Positions 7,192 through 12,807 of a DNA stretch of 12,807 nt are shown here, in pieces. A model generated the notes under the pieces. That model made no database searches, had not been told where the DNA came from, and saw nothing but the letters and a program-made list of their open reading frames with translations. A program made the position numbers and the translations under genes. Positions within the stretch are counted from its first letter, which is position 1. Each line of letters begins with the position of its first letter. Origin of the DNA: an uncultured Nitrospinaceae bacterium (GTDB taxonomy: Bacteria > Nitrospinota > Nitrospinia > Nitrospinales > VA-1); assembly GCA_913043155.1 (NCBI GenBank), contig CAJWLY010000025.1, forward strand, positions 1 through 12,807, read 5' to 3'.

Positions 7192-7220
7192 AGAGCTGTG
7201 TACCGCTTGAAACGGAGCCC

Positions 7221-7249
7221 ATCTTAAACATAATCCACTTCCAAATCAA
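7221..7249 (-). promoter_or_regulatory. Possible promoter for purB-purC
   Basis: On the minus strand, TTGATT (7249-7244) and TAAGAT (7226-7221) stand 17 bases apart, each matching consensus at four of six positions. The start near 7214 gives a leader of about 92 bases before the TTG of purB. The leader shows no purine riboswitch pattern that I can recognise. It would overlap head-on with the opposite promoter at 7163-7191. Confidence 0.35.
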
Positions 7250-7257
7250 TCGCTGAG

Positions 7258-7752
7258 ATGAAAGAGGTCGTCGAAGTCAATTTTGTCTGTTTGGGAAATA
7301 TTTGCCGCTCGCCGCTGGCCCACGGTGTGTTCCAAAACCTGGTCACCCGCGCGGGGTTGGATAACAAAATCCTTGTTTCCTCTGCTGGAACCAGTAGTTG
7401 GCATACGGGCGACCCCCCTGACAATCGAATGAGGTTGACAGCGCAGAATAAGGGTATCCAACTCAAAAACCGGGCACGGCAGTTTCAATCGAAAGACTTT
7501 GACCGGTTCGATCTGGTGCTGGCAATGGACCGATCCAACCTCTCTGAGCTAAGGGAACTGGCTCCCAAGTCGATTTCCGAGGATCAGCTCATGCTTTTCC
7601 GGACTTTCGATCCCAAAAGCAACGGCGATTTGGACGTGCCCGATCCTTACTATGGGGGGGAGAGGGGTTTCGAAACGGTATTTCAAATTGTCGAACGCAC
7701 CTGCCCACCCCTCCTCAAGTATATTAAATCGCATTTCTTGAATGCTCTATGA
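7258..7752 (+). CDS. Low-molecular-weight protein phosphatase (LMW-PTP family)
   Basis: The 164-residue protein has the complete LMW phosphatase fold. The P-loop is CLGNICRS with nucleophile C11, the neighbouring C16 and R17 (CX5R). SSAGTSSWHTGDPPD is at 41-55, and the general acid is D129 in DPYYGG (129-134). The family removes phosphate from protein tyrosine, and one branch (human LMW-PTP-A and relatives) is known to act on ribulosamine 5-phosphates on glycated proteins. The next gene overlaps it as ATGA and encodes a fructosamine-kinase-family protein, so the repair role is attractive here. No tyrosine kinase or exopolysaccharide genes are adjacent, which argues against the capsule-control role of Wzb-like members. 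The ATG at 7258 begins three or four residues before the first beta strand, as is usual. Its ribosome site is weak. Confidence 0.92.
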   Translation: MKEVVEVNFVCLGNICRSPLAHGVFQNLVTRAGLDNKILVSSAGTSSWHTGDPPDNRMRLTAQNKGIQLKNRARQFQSKDFDRFDLVLAMDRSNLSELRELAPKSISEDQLMLFRTFDPKSNGDLDVPDPYYGGERGFETVFQIVERTCPPLLKYIKSHFLNAL

Positions 7753-8627
7753 AGGAAGATCTCCTCCAGACTCTGAAATCCGCTTACGGCGAACCCATTC
7801 AAATAAAAACCTCGACCTCGACCGGCGGCGGCTGCATCAACCAGACCCAAGTCCTTTCCCTTTCCAACGGTGAAAAAGCCTTCCTAAAATACAACGACCA
7901 CCCACCAGAGAACTTTTTTGAAGCCGAGATCAAAGGTCTACAACTGCTGGGGGAAGCCAAGGACGGGCCTCGTGTACCTCGGCCCTTGGGCATCGGCCCC
8001 GGATCTAAGCCACGATTCCTGATTCTTGAGTACATTGAATCTTCCTCAGCCGGGGGCAGATTCCATATCCGCTTCGCGCGTGCCCTTGCCGCCATGCACC
8101 GAGCGACGCAGGACCGGTACGGACTCGACCATGACAACTTCATCGGAAGAACCATCCAGAAGAATACCTTAGAATCCGATGGTGTCACCTTCTTCCGCGA
8201 TCACCGGATCCGTTTCCAGCAGGAACTGGCAAGAAAAACACGGGGACTTCCGAGGGACATAGATCGGCGTCTCGATCGATTTACAGAGAAGCTGGAAAAC
8301 CTGCTAGACCTTGCAGGCGAAAAACCTGCCCTGCTCCACGGCGACCTGTGGTCAGGGAACTATTTCGCTGGGCCCGGGCAGGAACCCTGTATCTTCGATC
8401 CTGCCACTTATTTCGGCCCGCGGGAAGCCGACCTCGCCATGACCGAACTGTTCGGGAGGCTTCCACAAACCTTCTACGATGCCTACCACGAAGTCTTCCC
8501 TCTTCAGCCCGGTTATGCCGAACGCAAGCCCATCTACAACCTCTACCACCTGCTCAACCACTTCAACCTGTTCGGTGAATCGTATCTTTCTTCGGTAGAC
8601 CAGACGGTGAAAGCTTTTACAGAGTGA
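7749..8627 (+). CDS. Fructosamine/ribulosamine 3-kinase family protein
   Basis: This 292-residue protein has the aminoglycoside-phosphotransferase-like kinase fold of the fructosamine kinase family (E. coli YniA type). It shows STGGGCIN (24-31, nucleotide loop), a lysine in AFLKYND (K47), the catalytic loop LLHGDLWSGN (195-204, with D199) and the metal-binding D217 in IFDPATYFGPREADLAM. HGDLW followed by DPA-YxG-RE-D is the family hallmark and separates it from antibiotic kinases. Characterised bacterial members phosphorylate ribulosamines or erythrulosamines on the sugar 3-hydroxyl. The unstable product then falls off the protein and frees the lysine. The ATGA overlap with the phosphatase gene means coupled translation, and a hairpin at 8667-8698 closes the pair. 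Substrate preference cannot be read from the sequence. Confidence 0.93.
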   Translation: MKEDLLQTLKSAYGEPIQIKTSTSTGGGCINQTQVLSLSNGEKAFLKYNDHPPENFFEAEIKGLQLLGEAKDGPRVPRPLGIGPGSKPRFLILEYIESSSAGGRFHIRFARALAAMHRATQDRYGLDHDNFIGRTIQKNTLESDGVTFFRDHRIRFQQELARKTRGLPRDIDRRLDRFTEKLENLLDLAGEKPALLHGDLWSGNYFAGPGQEPCIFDPATYFGPREADLAMTELFGRLPQTFYDAYHEVFPLQPGYAERKPIYNLYHLLNHFNLFGESYLSSVDQTVKAFTE

Positions 8628-8666
8628 GGAACACCTCAAAGACTTGAGAAAAGGGCTTTCGAACAA

Positions 8667-8698
8667 GAAAAGGCGCCCCGGTTTCGAGACGCCCTTTC
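8667..8698. terminator. Probable bidirectional terminator between convergent genes
   Basis: GAAAAGGCG (8667-8675) pairs with CGCCCTTTC (8690-8698) with one A-C mismatch and a 14-base loop. On the minus strand the stem is followed by TTGTTCG and ends in a T-rich arm; on the plus strand the tail is TTTC. An alternative left arm, AAAGGGC (8650-8656), can also pair with GCCCTTT (8691-8697). It lies between the kinase gene (+) and the cysteine-rich gene (-), which converge here. The remaining 8699-8786 shows no gene. Confidence 0.5.
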
Positions 8699-8786
8699 AA
8701 AAATGAAGAGGAGGATCACTATTTACAGCTTCACGATCGTTTGGATCGATGGAATATCGAGATCAATTCTTTTTCTTCACCTGCCT

Positions 8787-9551
8787 CTAAAATCCCCCGC
8801 CGATTTTGGCAATGAAGGTCCGCAGTTCCTGTTGCACCTCTCCGTCAAACTGCTTCATTATCCCGTTTAAAGTTGCCAAGACAGGCTGTCCGGTAGTCAT
8901 CTCCAGGGCGGAAGCGATGTTGACCAGGATACGCGTTCCGTATTTTTCGATGAGACCATGCTCCTCGGCGGCGGCAAATACCTGATCGGGCCCTACCGTA
9001 ACCGCCCACGCCTGGACAACCGCAATCTCGTTGGACTCGCGGGACTGGAGTGACTCGATCCCATCCATGTATGCTTCTCCATCGATCTCACCCGCCTCAA
9101 ACTTTTCGATGAGTTGATTCAAATTGATCTCCTCCTGATCCGTCTTGCCGAGGATATATTCAAAAAATTTCGGTTCTAGTTTTTTTAGTTCTTTCGAGTT
9201 CCAAGGATTCCTAAAATCCTTTTCGGCTGGAGACCTATCTTGCATTTCGGCCTCGATTTTTTCGATACAGACCGGACAACGCCCACCGGCATCGTGGCTG
9301 AACTGGGAGCCGCATCCACAGGGAGCGAGGCAGGTTTGCAGGGCTAGAGCCAGTGCCTCACCGCGAACGCCCAGCACCTCGCGTAGAGCAATACGAAGCG
9401 GATTGGATCGTCCGACAACCACCCAGTTGGCACAGGAAGAGCAATAAATTCGGTAGCTTTTCTGCCCTTCTTCTGGCCCCAGAACCGGAGTGTAGGTTTC
9501 CTTACAGAGCTCGCAATCGATCGCGCGAGTTGTTATTTCTGTCATGAGCAT
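8787..9551 (-). CDS. Cysteine-rich protein with two putative zinc sites, unknown function
   Basis: I do not recognise this 254-residue protein. The N-terminal half has two cysteine groups that look like zinc knuckles: C13-x2-C16 with C37-x2-C40 (IDCELC ... IYCSSC), and C74/C78/C80 with C92-x2-C95 (TCLAPCGCG ... GRCPVC). The second half (about 115-254) has no cysteine and appears mostly helical and acidic, with no catalytic motif I can name. There is no signal peptide or membrane segment, so it is probably cytoplasmic. GGAG stands 4 bases before the first ATG (9551) and 10 before a second in-frame ATG two codons later, so either start is possible. It follows the oxidoreductase operon on the same strand, but a strong terminator and a 163-base gap separate them. 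A link to iron-sulfur chemistry is only a guess. Confidence 0.75.
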   Translation of the reverse strand: MLMTEITTRAIDCELCKETYTPVLGPEEGQKSYRIYCSSCANWVVVGRSNPLRIALREVLGVRGEALALALQTCLAPCGCGSQFSHDAGGRCPVCIEKIEAEMQDRSPAEKDFRNPWNSKELKKLEPKFFEYILGKTDQEEINLNQLIEKFEAGEIDGEAYMDGIESLQSRESNEIAVVQAWAVTVGPDQVFAAAEEHGLIEKYGTRILVNIASALEMTTGQPVLATLNGIMKQFDGEVQQELRTFIAKIGGGF

Positions 9552-9662
9552 AGTTCTCCATTTCGGTTTTCAGAATATAAGCTTAGGTTGGATATGTTAG
9601 ATGCCCAAGCGGCACCTGAAGTGCAAAAAAAATGGGGGGAGAGACGACCTGATATTTGGAGC

Positions 9663-9696
9663 AAAAAAATACCCATGGAGTCTAGACACCATGGGT
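9663..9696 (-). terminator. Strong intrinsic terminator of the oxidoreductase operon
   Basis: ACCCATGG (9671-9678) and CCATGGGT (9689-9696) form a perfect 8-bp stem with a 10-base loop holding TCTAGA. Read on the minus strand, the stem is followed by A and then seven T (complement of the A run 9663-9669). It lies 19 bases past the ferredoxin stop. The remainder of the gap to 9552 shows no gene. Confidence 0.88.
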
Positions 9697-9714
9697 TGGG
9701 AGTTGCAAAGTTAT

Positions 9715-9996
9715 TTATCCGGAATAAGCTTGACCCAGGGCAGCTGCTTCTGTTTCTTCACCCCCTCTTATCACCTTTCCAGTTGTCGCATCCACAGGGA
9801 ACATGGTGATTGCATTGTGGGTACTGCAAACCACCTTGCACAGATCACAGCCTTTACAGCGAGGTTCAATAACCGTGGCCTTCGTGGTGTTTTTATCCAG
9901 CATGATGCAGTCTGATTCAGGACAGTACATGATGCACAGTCGACAACCTTTTTCAGCGATACATTTTTCACTGTCTACCCACGCTACGTTATACAC
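9715..9996 (-). CDS. Two-cluster [4Fe-4S] ferredoxin-type subunit of 2-oxoacid:ferredoxin oxidoreductase
   Basis: This 93-residue protein has two iron-sulfur motifs. The first is C12-x5-C18-x2-C21-x3-C25-P, with an unusually long first gap and an extra C30. The second is C47-x2-C50-x2-C53-x3-C57, where serine replaces the usual proline after the last cysteine. It most likely passes electrons from the catalytic subunits to soluble ferredoxin, as the delta or epsilon subunit of POR/OGOR complexes. It is the last gene of the alpha-beta-gamma-ferredoxin operon, 66 bases after gamma. The start codon is GTG at 9996-9994, supported by GAGGAG 9 bases upstream; the nearby ATG is out of frame. The C-terminal 25 residues lack cysteine. 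If the operon has a second ferredoxin subunit upstream of alpha, as five-subunit enzymes do, it is outside the window. Confidence 0.9.
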   Translation of the reverse strand: MYNVAWVDSEKCIAEKGCRLCIMYCPESDCIMLDKNTTKATVIEPRCKGCDLCKVVCSTHNAITMFPVDATTGKVIRGGEETEAAALGQAYSG

Positions 9997-10062
9997 TCGA
10001 GAATTCTCCTCATCAGTAAATGATTAAACTCTATAGCCGACTGTTTGTTTCTTTAAATGCAA

Positions 10063-10749
10063 CTAGACTGCGACTAACTGTAGGTTTTCTTGTTTCTCTG
10101 CCCATGCCTGGGCCAAACTGTAAGACTCTGTAATACACTCCATATTAGCCTTAAGAAGATCATTCTTCTTCTTGTATTTCTTTTTAATGGCTTCATCAAG
10201 AGAGGCCGTACCACCGGATGCAATGAACTTCTTTCCAAATCGTTCCTGAAGAGCACCATCCAAAGCTTCCAAGCTGACTAATTTCGTCACCCCCGCACAA
10301 GCGCCAATCATTGCCATGTTAGTAGAAAGTTCCGTCTTACCAATATCTAAGGCAAGCTTGGTTGCGTCATGGTTGAACACCTTAACATTTAATTTCTCTA
10401 AAGTTTCACGATCTTCATCATTAAGCAGATCAGAGGGTGTGTTGATAATAATCATGCCATTTTCCTGGATCCCTGAATAGAAAGGCGCTGTATAGCTTTT
10501 CTGCATGGTGATAACCTGAGGATGAAATATCATAATGACATCCGGAAACACCAGTTCACCGCGGTCATAAATGCGTTCTGAACCAACTCTGCAATAACTT
10601 TCGGCGGGCGCCATTCTCTTTTCCGCACCGAAAAACGGGTTCGAGATGGAAAACTTACCATCCCGATTGGCCGCCATGGCCAAGAGATGCGCAGCGGTTA
10701 CCGCTCCCTGACCACCCAAACCTGAAATACGGATATTCATCCTGGCCAT
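10063..10749 (-). CDS. 2-oxoacid:ferredoxin oxidoreductase, gamma subunit
   Basis: The gamma subunit forms the CoA-binding domain of pyruvate or 2-oxoglutarate:ferredoxin oxidoreductase. From the chosen start, the 228-residue protein opens with MARMNIRISGLGGQGAVTAAHLLAMAA, the family's glycine-rich first turn. It continues with NPFFGAEKRMAPAESYCRVGSERI, the domain's usual R-G-x-x-S-like region in variant form, and TELSTNMAMIGACAG (the N-M-x-x-GA motif). A lysine cluster (KKKYKKKND) lies near the C-terminus. The reading frame is open further upstream into beta, but the ATG at 10749 has AGGAG 8 bases before it and leaves 19 bases after the beta stop. A second ATG three codons later (10740) is possible. 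Parts of this gene are visibly A/T-rich compared with purB. Confidence 0.92.
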   Translation of the reverse strand: MARMNIRISGLGGQGAVTAAHLLAMAANRDGKFSISNPFFGAEKRMAPAESYCRVGSERIYDRGELVFPDVIMIFHPQVITMQKSYTAPFYSGIQENGMIIINTPSDLLNDEDRETLEKLNVKVFNHDATKLALDIGKTELSTNMAMIGACAGVTKLVSLEALDGALQERFGKKFIASGGTASLDEAIKKKYKKKNDLLKANMECITESYSLAQAWAEKQENLQLVAV

Positions 10750-10768
10750 ATCTTCCACTCCTATTTCT

Positions 10769-11677
10769 TTATACGTTGACCGGCTTTTTAGCCTCTTTAG
10801 CAGCTTTTTTTCTAGCCTTTGTTTCTTCTTTGATGGAATCCAGCAGTTTCTGGGCTTCATCTGTAACATATTCCTTCATTACAAACCGATTGCCGATCGA
10901 CTCGGCATCCTTCATTTCATCCAGTCCCTCCATGCTCTGCTTTCCAATCTCAAGAATGCAGGGGGTATAAAGCTGAATAAATGTAGGTCCAATTTCTCTC
11001 GCCACGTAGACAGCATTTTTAATGGCCTGCTCAACGCGATTTGGCTTACTGACTGTCAACATGGCAACATAGGCACAGCCTGCTTCCCGGGCAATCTCAG
11101 CTAACCGCACTTTTTCGAAGTTTTTGCCCTTGGGAGCCATCTTGGCAACAAACCCTTTCTGCATCAGACCACTTTCCTGACCACCCGTATTGGCATACAG
11201 CTCATTGTCAAAACAAATGGTGGTGAATTTTTCCAGACGGAACCAGGATTGCATGGTCATATCCAGTCCAATGTCCACCGTTGCCCCATCCCCAGCCAGA
11301 ACAACCACATCTTTCTCCACTTCTGGGAAACGAGCTTTCAAAGTCCGCTTCAAACCCGAGGCAATCGCATTCTGATTGCCAAAGAGGGAGTGAATATTTT
11401 GAACCGCTACATGCGGGAACACCAAGCTGGTACACCCCGTGGAACCGACAAACACTGTGTCCTCGGGAGCCGGCAGGCTGGCCAGAATATAACGGAAGGC
11501 AAGAGCTTCCGGACAACCGGCACACAAGGAGTGCTGCTCAATCAATTCCTTGGATGAGCCAATATCTTTCCACCCCCTGTCCTCTTTACCGTAAGTTGCG
11601 GTCTCAACCAGTTCCTGGTACTCCGGCGGCATGATATCCTTAAGGTCTTCACAGATACTGATCTTTTCCTTACTCAT
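10769..11677 (-). CDS. 2-oxoacid:ferredoxin oxidoreductase, beta subunit (thiamine diphosphate-binding)
   Basis: The beta subunit holds thiamine diphosphate and the [4Fe-4S] cluster next to it. Its 302 residues contain the cluster cysteines C52 and C55 (LCAGCPE), C82 (STGCTS) and C240 (YTPC). The thiamine site is GDGATVDIG (129-137) followed by NELYANTGGQ (158-167), the metal-diphosphate motif. The overall pattern resembles pyruvate rather than classic Kor-type 2-oxoglutarate enzymes, but five-subunit enzymes for both substrates share it, so the substrate is left open. The C-terminus carries an extra charged tail (EETKARKKAAKEAKKPVNV), probably flexible. The ATG at 11677 has GAGG 7 bases upstream. 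It lies 74 bases after alpha, with a small hairpin in the gap, and 19 bases before gamma. The reaction makes or consumes acetyl-CoA or succinyl-CoA with reduced ferredoxin in the cytoplasm. Confidence 0.95.
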   Translation of the reverse strand: MSKEKISICEDLKDIMPPEYQELVETATYGKEDRGWKDIGSSKELIEQHSLCAGCPEALAFRYILASLPAPEDTVFVGSTGCTSLVFPHVAVQNIHSLFGNQNAIASGLKRTLKARFPEVEKDVVVLAGDGATVDIGLDMTMQSWFRLEKFTTICFDNELYANTGGQESGLMQKGFVAKMAPKGKNFEKVRLAEIAREAGCAYVAMLTVSKPNRVEQAIKNAVYVAREIGPTFIQLYTPCILEIGKQSMEGLDEMKDAESIGNRFVMKEYVTDEAQKLLDSIKEETKARKKAAKEAKKPVNV

Positions 11678-11699
11678 TAGCGAACCTCTTTAAATTAAA

Positions 11700-11714
11700 A
11701 TCCCCAACCGGGGA
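11700..11714 (-). promoter_or_regulatory. Small hairpin with T-rich tail between alpha and beta genes
   Basis: On the minus strand TCCCC, a 4-base loop GGTT and GGGGA form a 5-bp GC-rich hairpin followed by TTTTAATTT, then the beta ribosome site. It has the form of a weak terminator or an RNA processing/stability element inside the operon. Confidence 0.4.
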
Positions 11715-11751
11715 AATGATTACAATAAAATCTCATCCGGTCTAGCTTCCA

Positions 11752-12807
11752 CTACTTGCCAGCGGTCGAAGTTTTCATCCCCAGATGTATTTTGATTTCT
11801 TCTGCGATAACCTCAGACGGCATGGTCATGCCGCCCGCCACATGCGGCCCCACGTAAACCCGTTCGTTGTCCGGAATGGTAGCCTTGATCTCGCGTGCCA
11901 ACCACCCGACGACATTAAACTCTGGAACGAAAATATGCTTGGCGTTCTTCGTGACTTGGCGAATCTCTTCATAGGGAAACGGGCGGATGGTTTTAATTTT
12001 AACCAAGCCCACCTTGATTCCTTCCTCCTCAAGAAGCCGGATCGCTTCACGACTCTGTGAAACAGCTGTCCCAGACGAAACAATCAAGATCTCTCTATCT
12101 GTATTATGTTCATCTATCAAACCATCAAGCAACGCAATCGTGTGCTTGCGAGACCGCTCGACCGCGGCATGGATTTCCTGCTGCCACGAAGCGTGGGTCG
12201 AGTAACTGATATAATTCGATTTCATAACGAAAGGATCACGCATCATACGAATCGGTGCAGTCTCCATATCCATACACGGAACCGGAGATTTGTATGGATC
12301 ATAAGGGGTCAGACACATTTCGTCAGAGGGCAGATTCACTGTGTCCTTGGTGTGGGTTACGAAGAATCCATCGCAGCAGGTCGCCAAAGGAACGTGCACA
12401 TCCGGCTGCTCGGCAACAATAAAACCCTTCAAAATGAAATCGAACAGATCCTGCGCTGTTTCGGCATGCCAGACCAGCATTCCGGCTTCGAGAAGGTAAT
12501 GCATTTCTAGCGTGTCAGGTTGAATGCTGAGTGGTGAATTGATACCGCGACAAGTCACGCATACCTGGATTGGCAGACGCGATCCCGCCCACATGGGGAA
12601 ATTCTCTATGGCGCGCAAAGTTCCAGGGCCAGCGGTGGTAGTGAATACCCGGTGTCCACCAAAGGCAGACCCCGCACACTGACCCATTACCGCAAACTCA
12701 CTCTCACCGCGAAAATATTCATCCAAGTATCCTTCCGCATAGAGCTCACCAATCAAAGCAGCCGCTTCACTCTGAGGAGTGATAGGATAGGCCACAGAAG
12801 TCCCCAC
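11752..12807 (-). CDS. 2-oxoacid:ferredoxin oxidoreductase, alpha subunit (5' end outside window)
   Basis: The last 351 residues of the alpha subunit are visible. The frame is open to the window edge and the first codon seen is an internal valine, so a few dozen N-terminal residues are missing. The start holds GTSVAYPITPQSE, the conserved Y-P-I-T-P substrate/thiamine motif. ESEFAVMGQCAGSAFGGHRVFTTTAGPG follows, where AGPG replaces the SSQG common in pyruvate enzymes, and then RLPIQVCVTCRGINSPLSIQPD and CCDGFFVTHT. The C-terminal transketolase-like domain is typical (ILIVSSGTAVSQSREAI, KTIRPFPYEEI). Together with beta, gamma and the small ferredoxin it forms a complex that interconverts a 2-oxoacid and acyl-CoA plus CO2 with ferredoxin. 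PorA or ForA would both suit; the sequence alone does not tell me whether pyruvate or 2-oxoglutarate is the substrate. The promoter lies outside. Confidence 0.95.
   Translation of the reverse strand: MGTSVAYPITPQSEAAALIGELYAEGYLDEYFRGESEFAVMGQCAGSAFGGHRVFTTTAGPGTLRAIENFPMWAGSRLPIQVCVTCRGINSPLSIQPDTLEMHYLLEAGMLVWHAETAQDLFDFILKGFIVAEQPDVHVPLATCCDGFFVTHTKDTVNLPSDEMCLTPYDPYKSPVPCMDMETAPIRMMRDPFVMKSNYISYSTHASWQQEIHAAVERSRKHTIALLDGLIDEHNTDREILIVSSGTAVSQSREAIRLLEEEGIKVGLVKIKTIRPFPYEEIRQVTKNAKHIFVPEFNVVGWLAREIKATIPDNERVYVGPHVAGGMTMPSEVIAEEIKIHLGMKTSTAGK

Noticed and set aside
7123..7214. Purine riboswitch in the purB leader
   Set aside because: The leader is long enough, but I see no three-helix junction pattern or conserved loop sequences of the guanine/adenine class.
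7749..8627. Aminoglycoside phosphotransferase (antibiotic resistance) call for the kinase gene
   Set aside because: The fold is shared, but HGDLWSGN with DPATYFGPRE and the coupled LMW phosphatase point to the fructosamine kinase family.
8704..8855. Short plus-strand frame beginning ATGAAGAGGAGG after the kinase terminator
   Set aside because: It overlaps the 3' end of the minus-strand cysteine-rich gene and has no ribosome site; the purine-rich start is coincidental.
9601..9915. Plus-strand 104-codon open frame across the ferredoxin gene and the operon terminator
   Set aside because: It runs through the terminator hairpin and antisense to a clear ferredoxin; no family resemblance.
10750..10869. 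Longer upstream start for the gamma subunit, overlapping beta
   Set aside because: The added 40 residues are lysine-rich, match nothing in the family, and have no ribosome site, while ATG 10749 has AGGAG and starts the conserved fold.

Overview
The window is chromosomal housekeeping DNA from a bacterium. The combination of a 2-oxoacid:ferredoxin oxidoreductase with separate subunits, GlnD, PurB/PurC and oligoribonuclease would fit a Nitrospina-like (Nitrospinota) or deltaproteobacterium-like lineage. That placement is an inference from gene content and protein style, not proven. I see no transposase, phage gene, CRISPR array, rRNA or tRNA.

Layout, left to right. (1) 3-221 (+): the last 72 residues of a DAHP synthase (aromatic amino acid pathway). 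(2) 380-3791 (+): glnD, the PII uridylyltransferase/uridylyl-removing enzyme, followed 13 bases later by an exported TPR protein. (3) 3792-4140: the only long gene-free stretch. It holds an AT-rich block, several inverted repeats, a 15-bp perfect terminator hairpin and two copies of CTCCTCCT around another hairpin. I read it as a candidate small RNA or as a regulated leader of orn. (4) 4141-5003 (+): orn and, overlapping it by four bases, a small membrane-anchored six-cysteine protein of unknown role. (5) 5028-7122 (-): purB then purC, two adjacent steps of purine synthesis, converging on the orn pair. (6) 7123-7257: a divergent promoter region. (7) 7258-8627 (+): a low-molecular-weight phosphatase and a fructosamine-kinase-family protein sharing an ATGA overlap, probably a protein repair (deglycation) pair. 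(8) 8787-9551 (-): an unrecognised cysteine-rich protein. (9) 9715-12807 (-): a ferredoxin-oxidoreductase operon in the order alpha (cut by the window edge), beta, gamma, small two-cluster ferredoxin, closed by a strong intrinsic terminator.

How the genes work together: the oxidoreductase links 2-oxoacids, CoA and low-potential ferredoxin, either for oxidation or for CO2 fixation as in the reductive TCA cycle. GlnD senses nitrogen status. PurB and PurC make IMP/AMP precursors, and Orn recycles the shortest RNA fragments back to nucleotides. The most unusual item is the candidate regulatory RNA before orn. The phosphatase/kinase pair, the six-cysteine protein and the ferredoxin with an atypical first cluster also merit attention.
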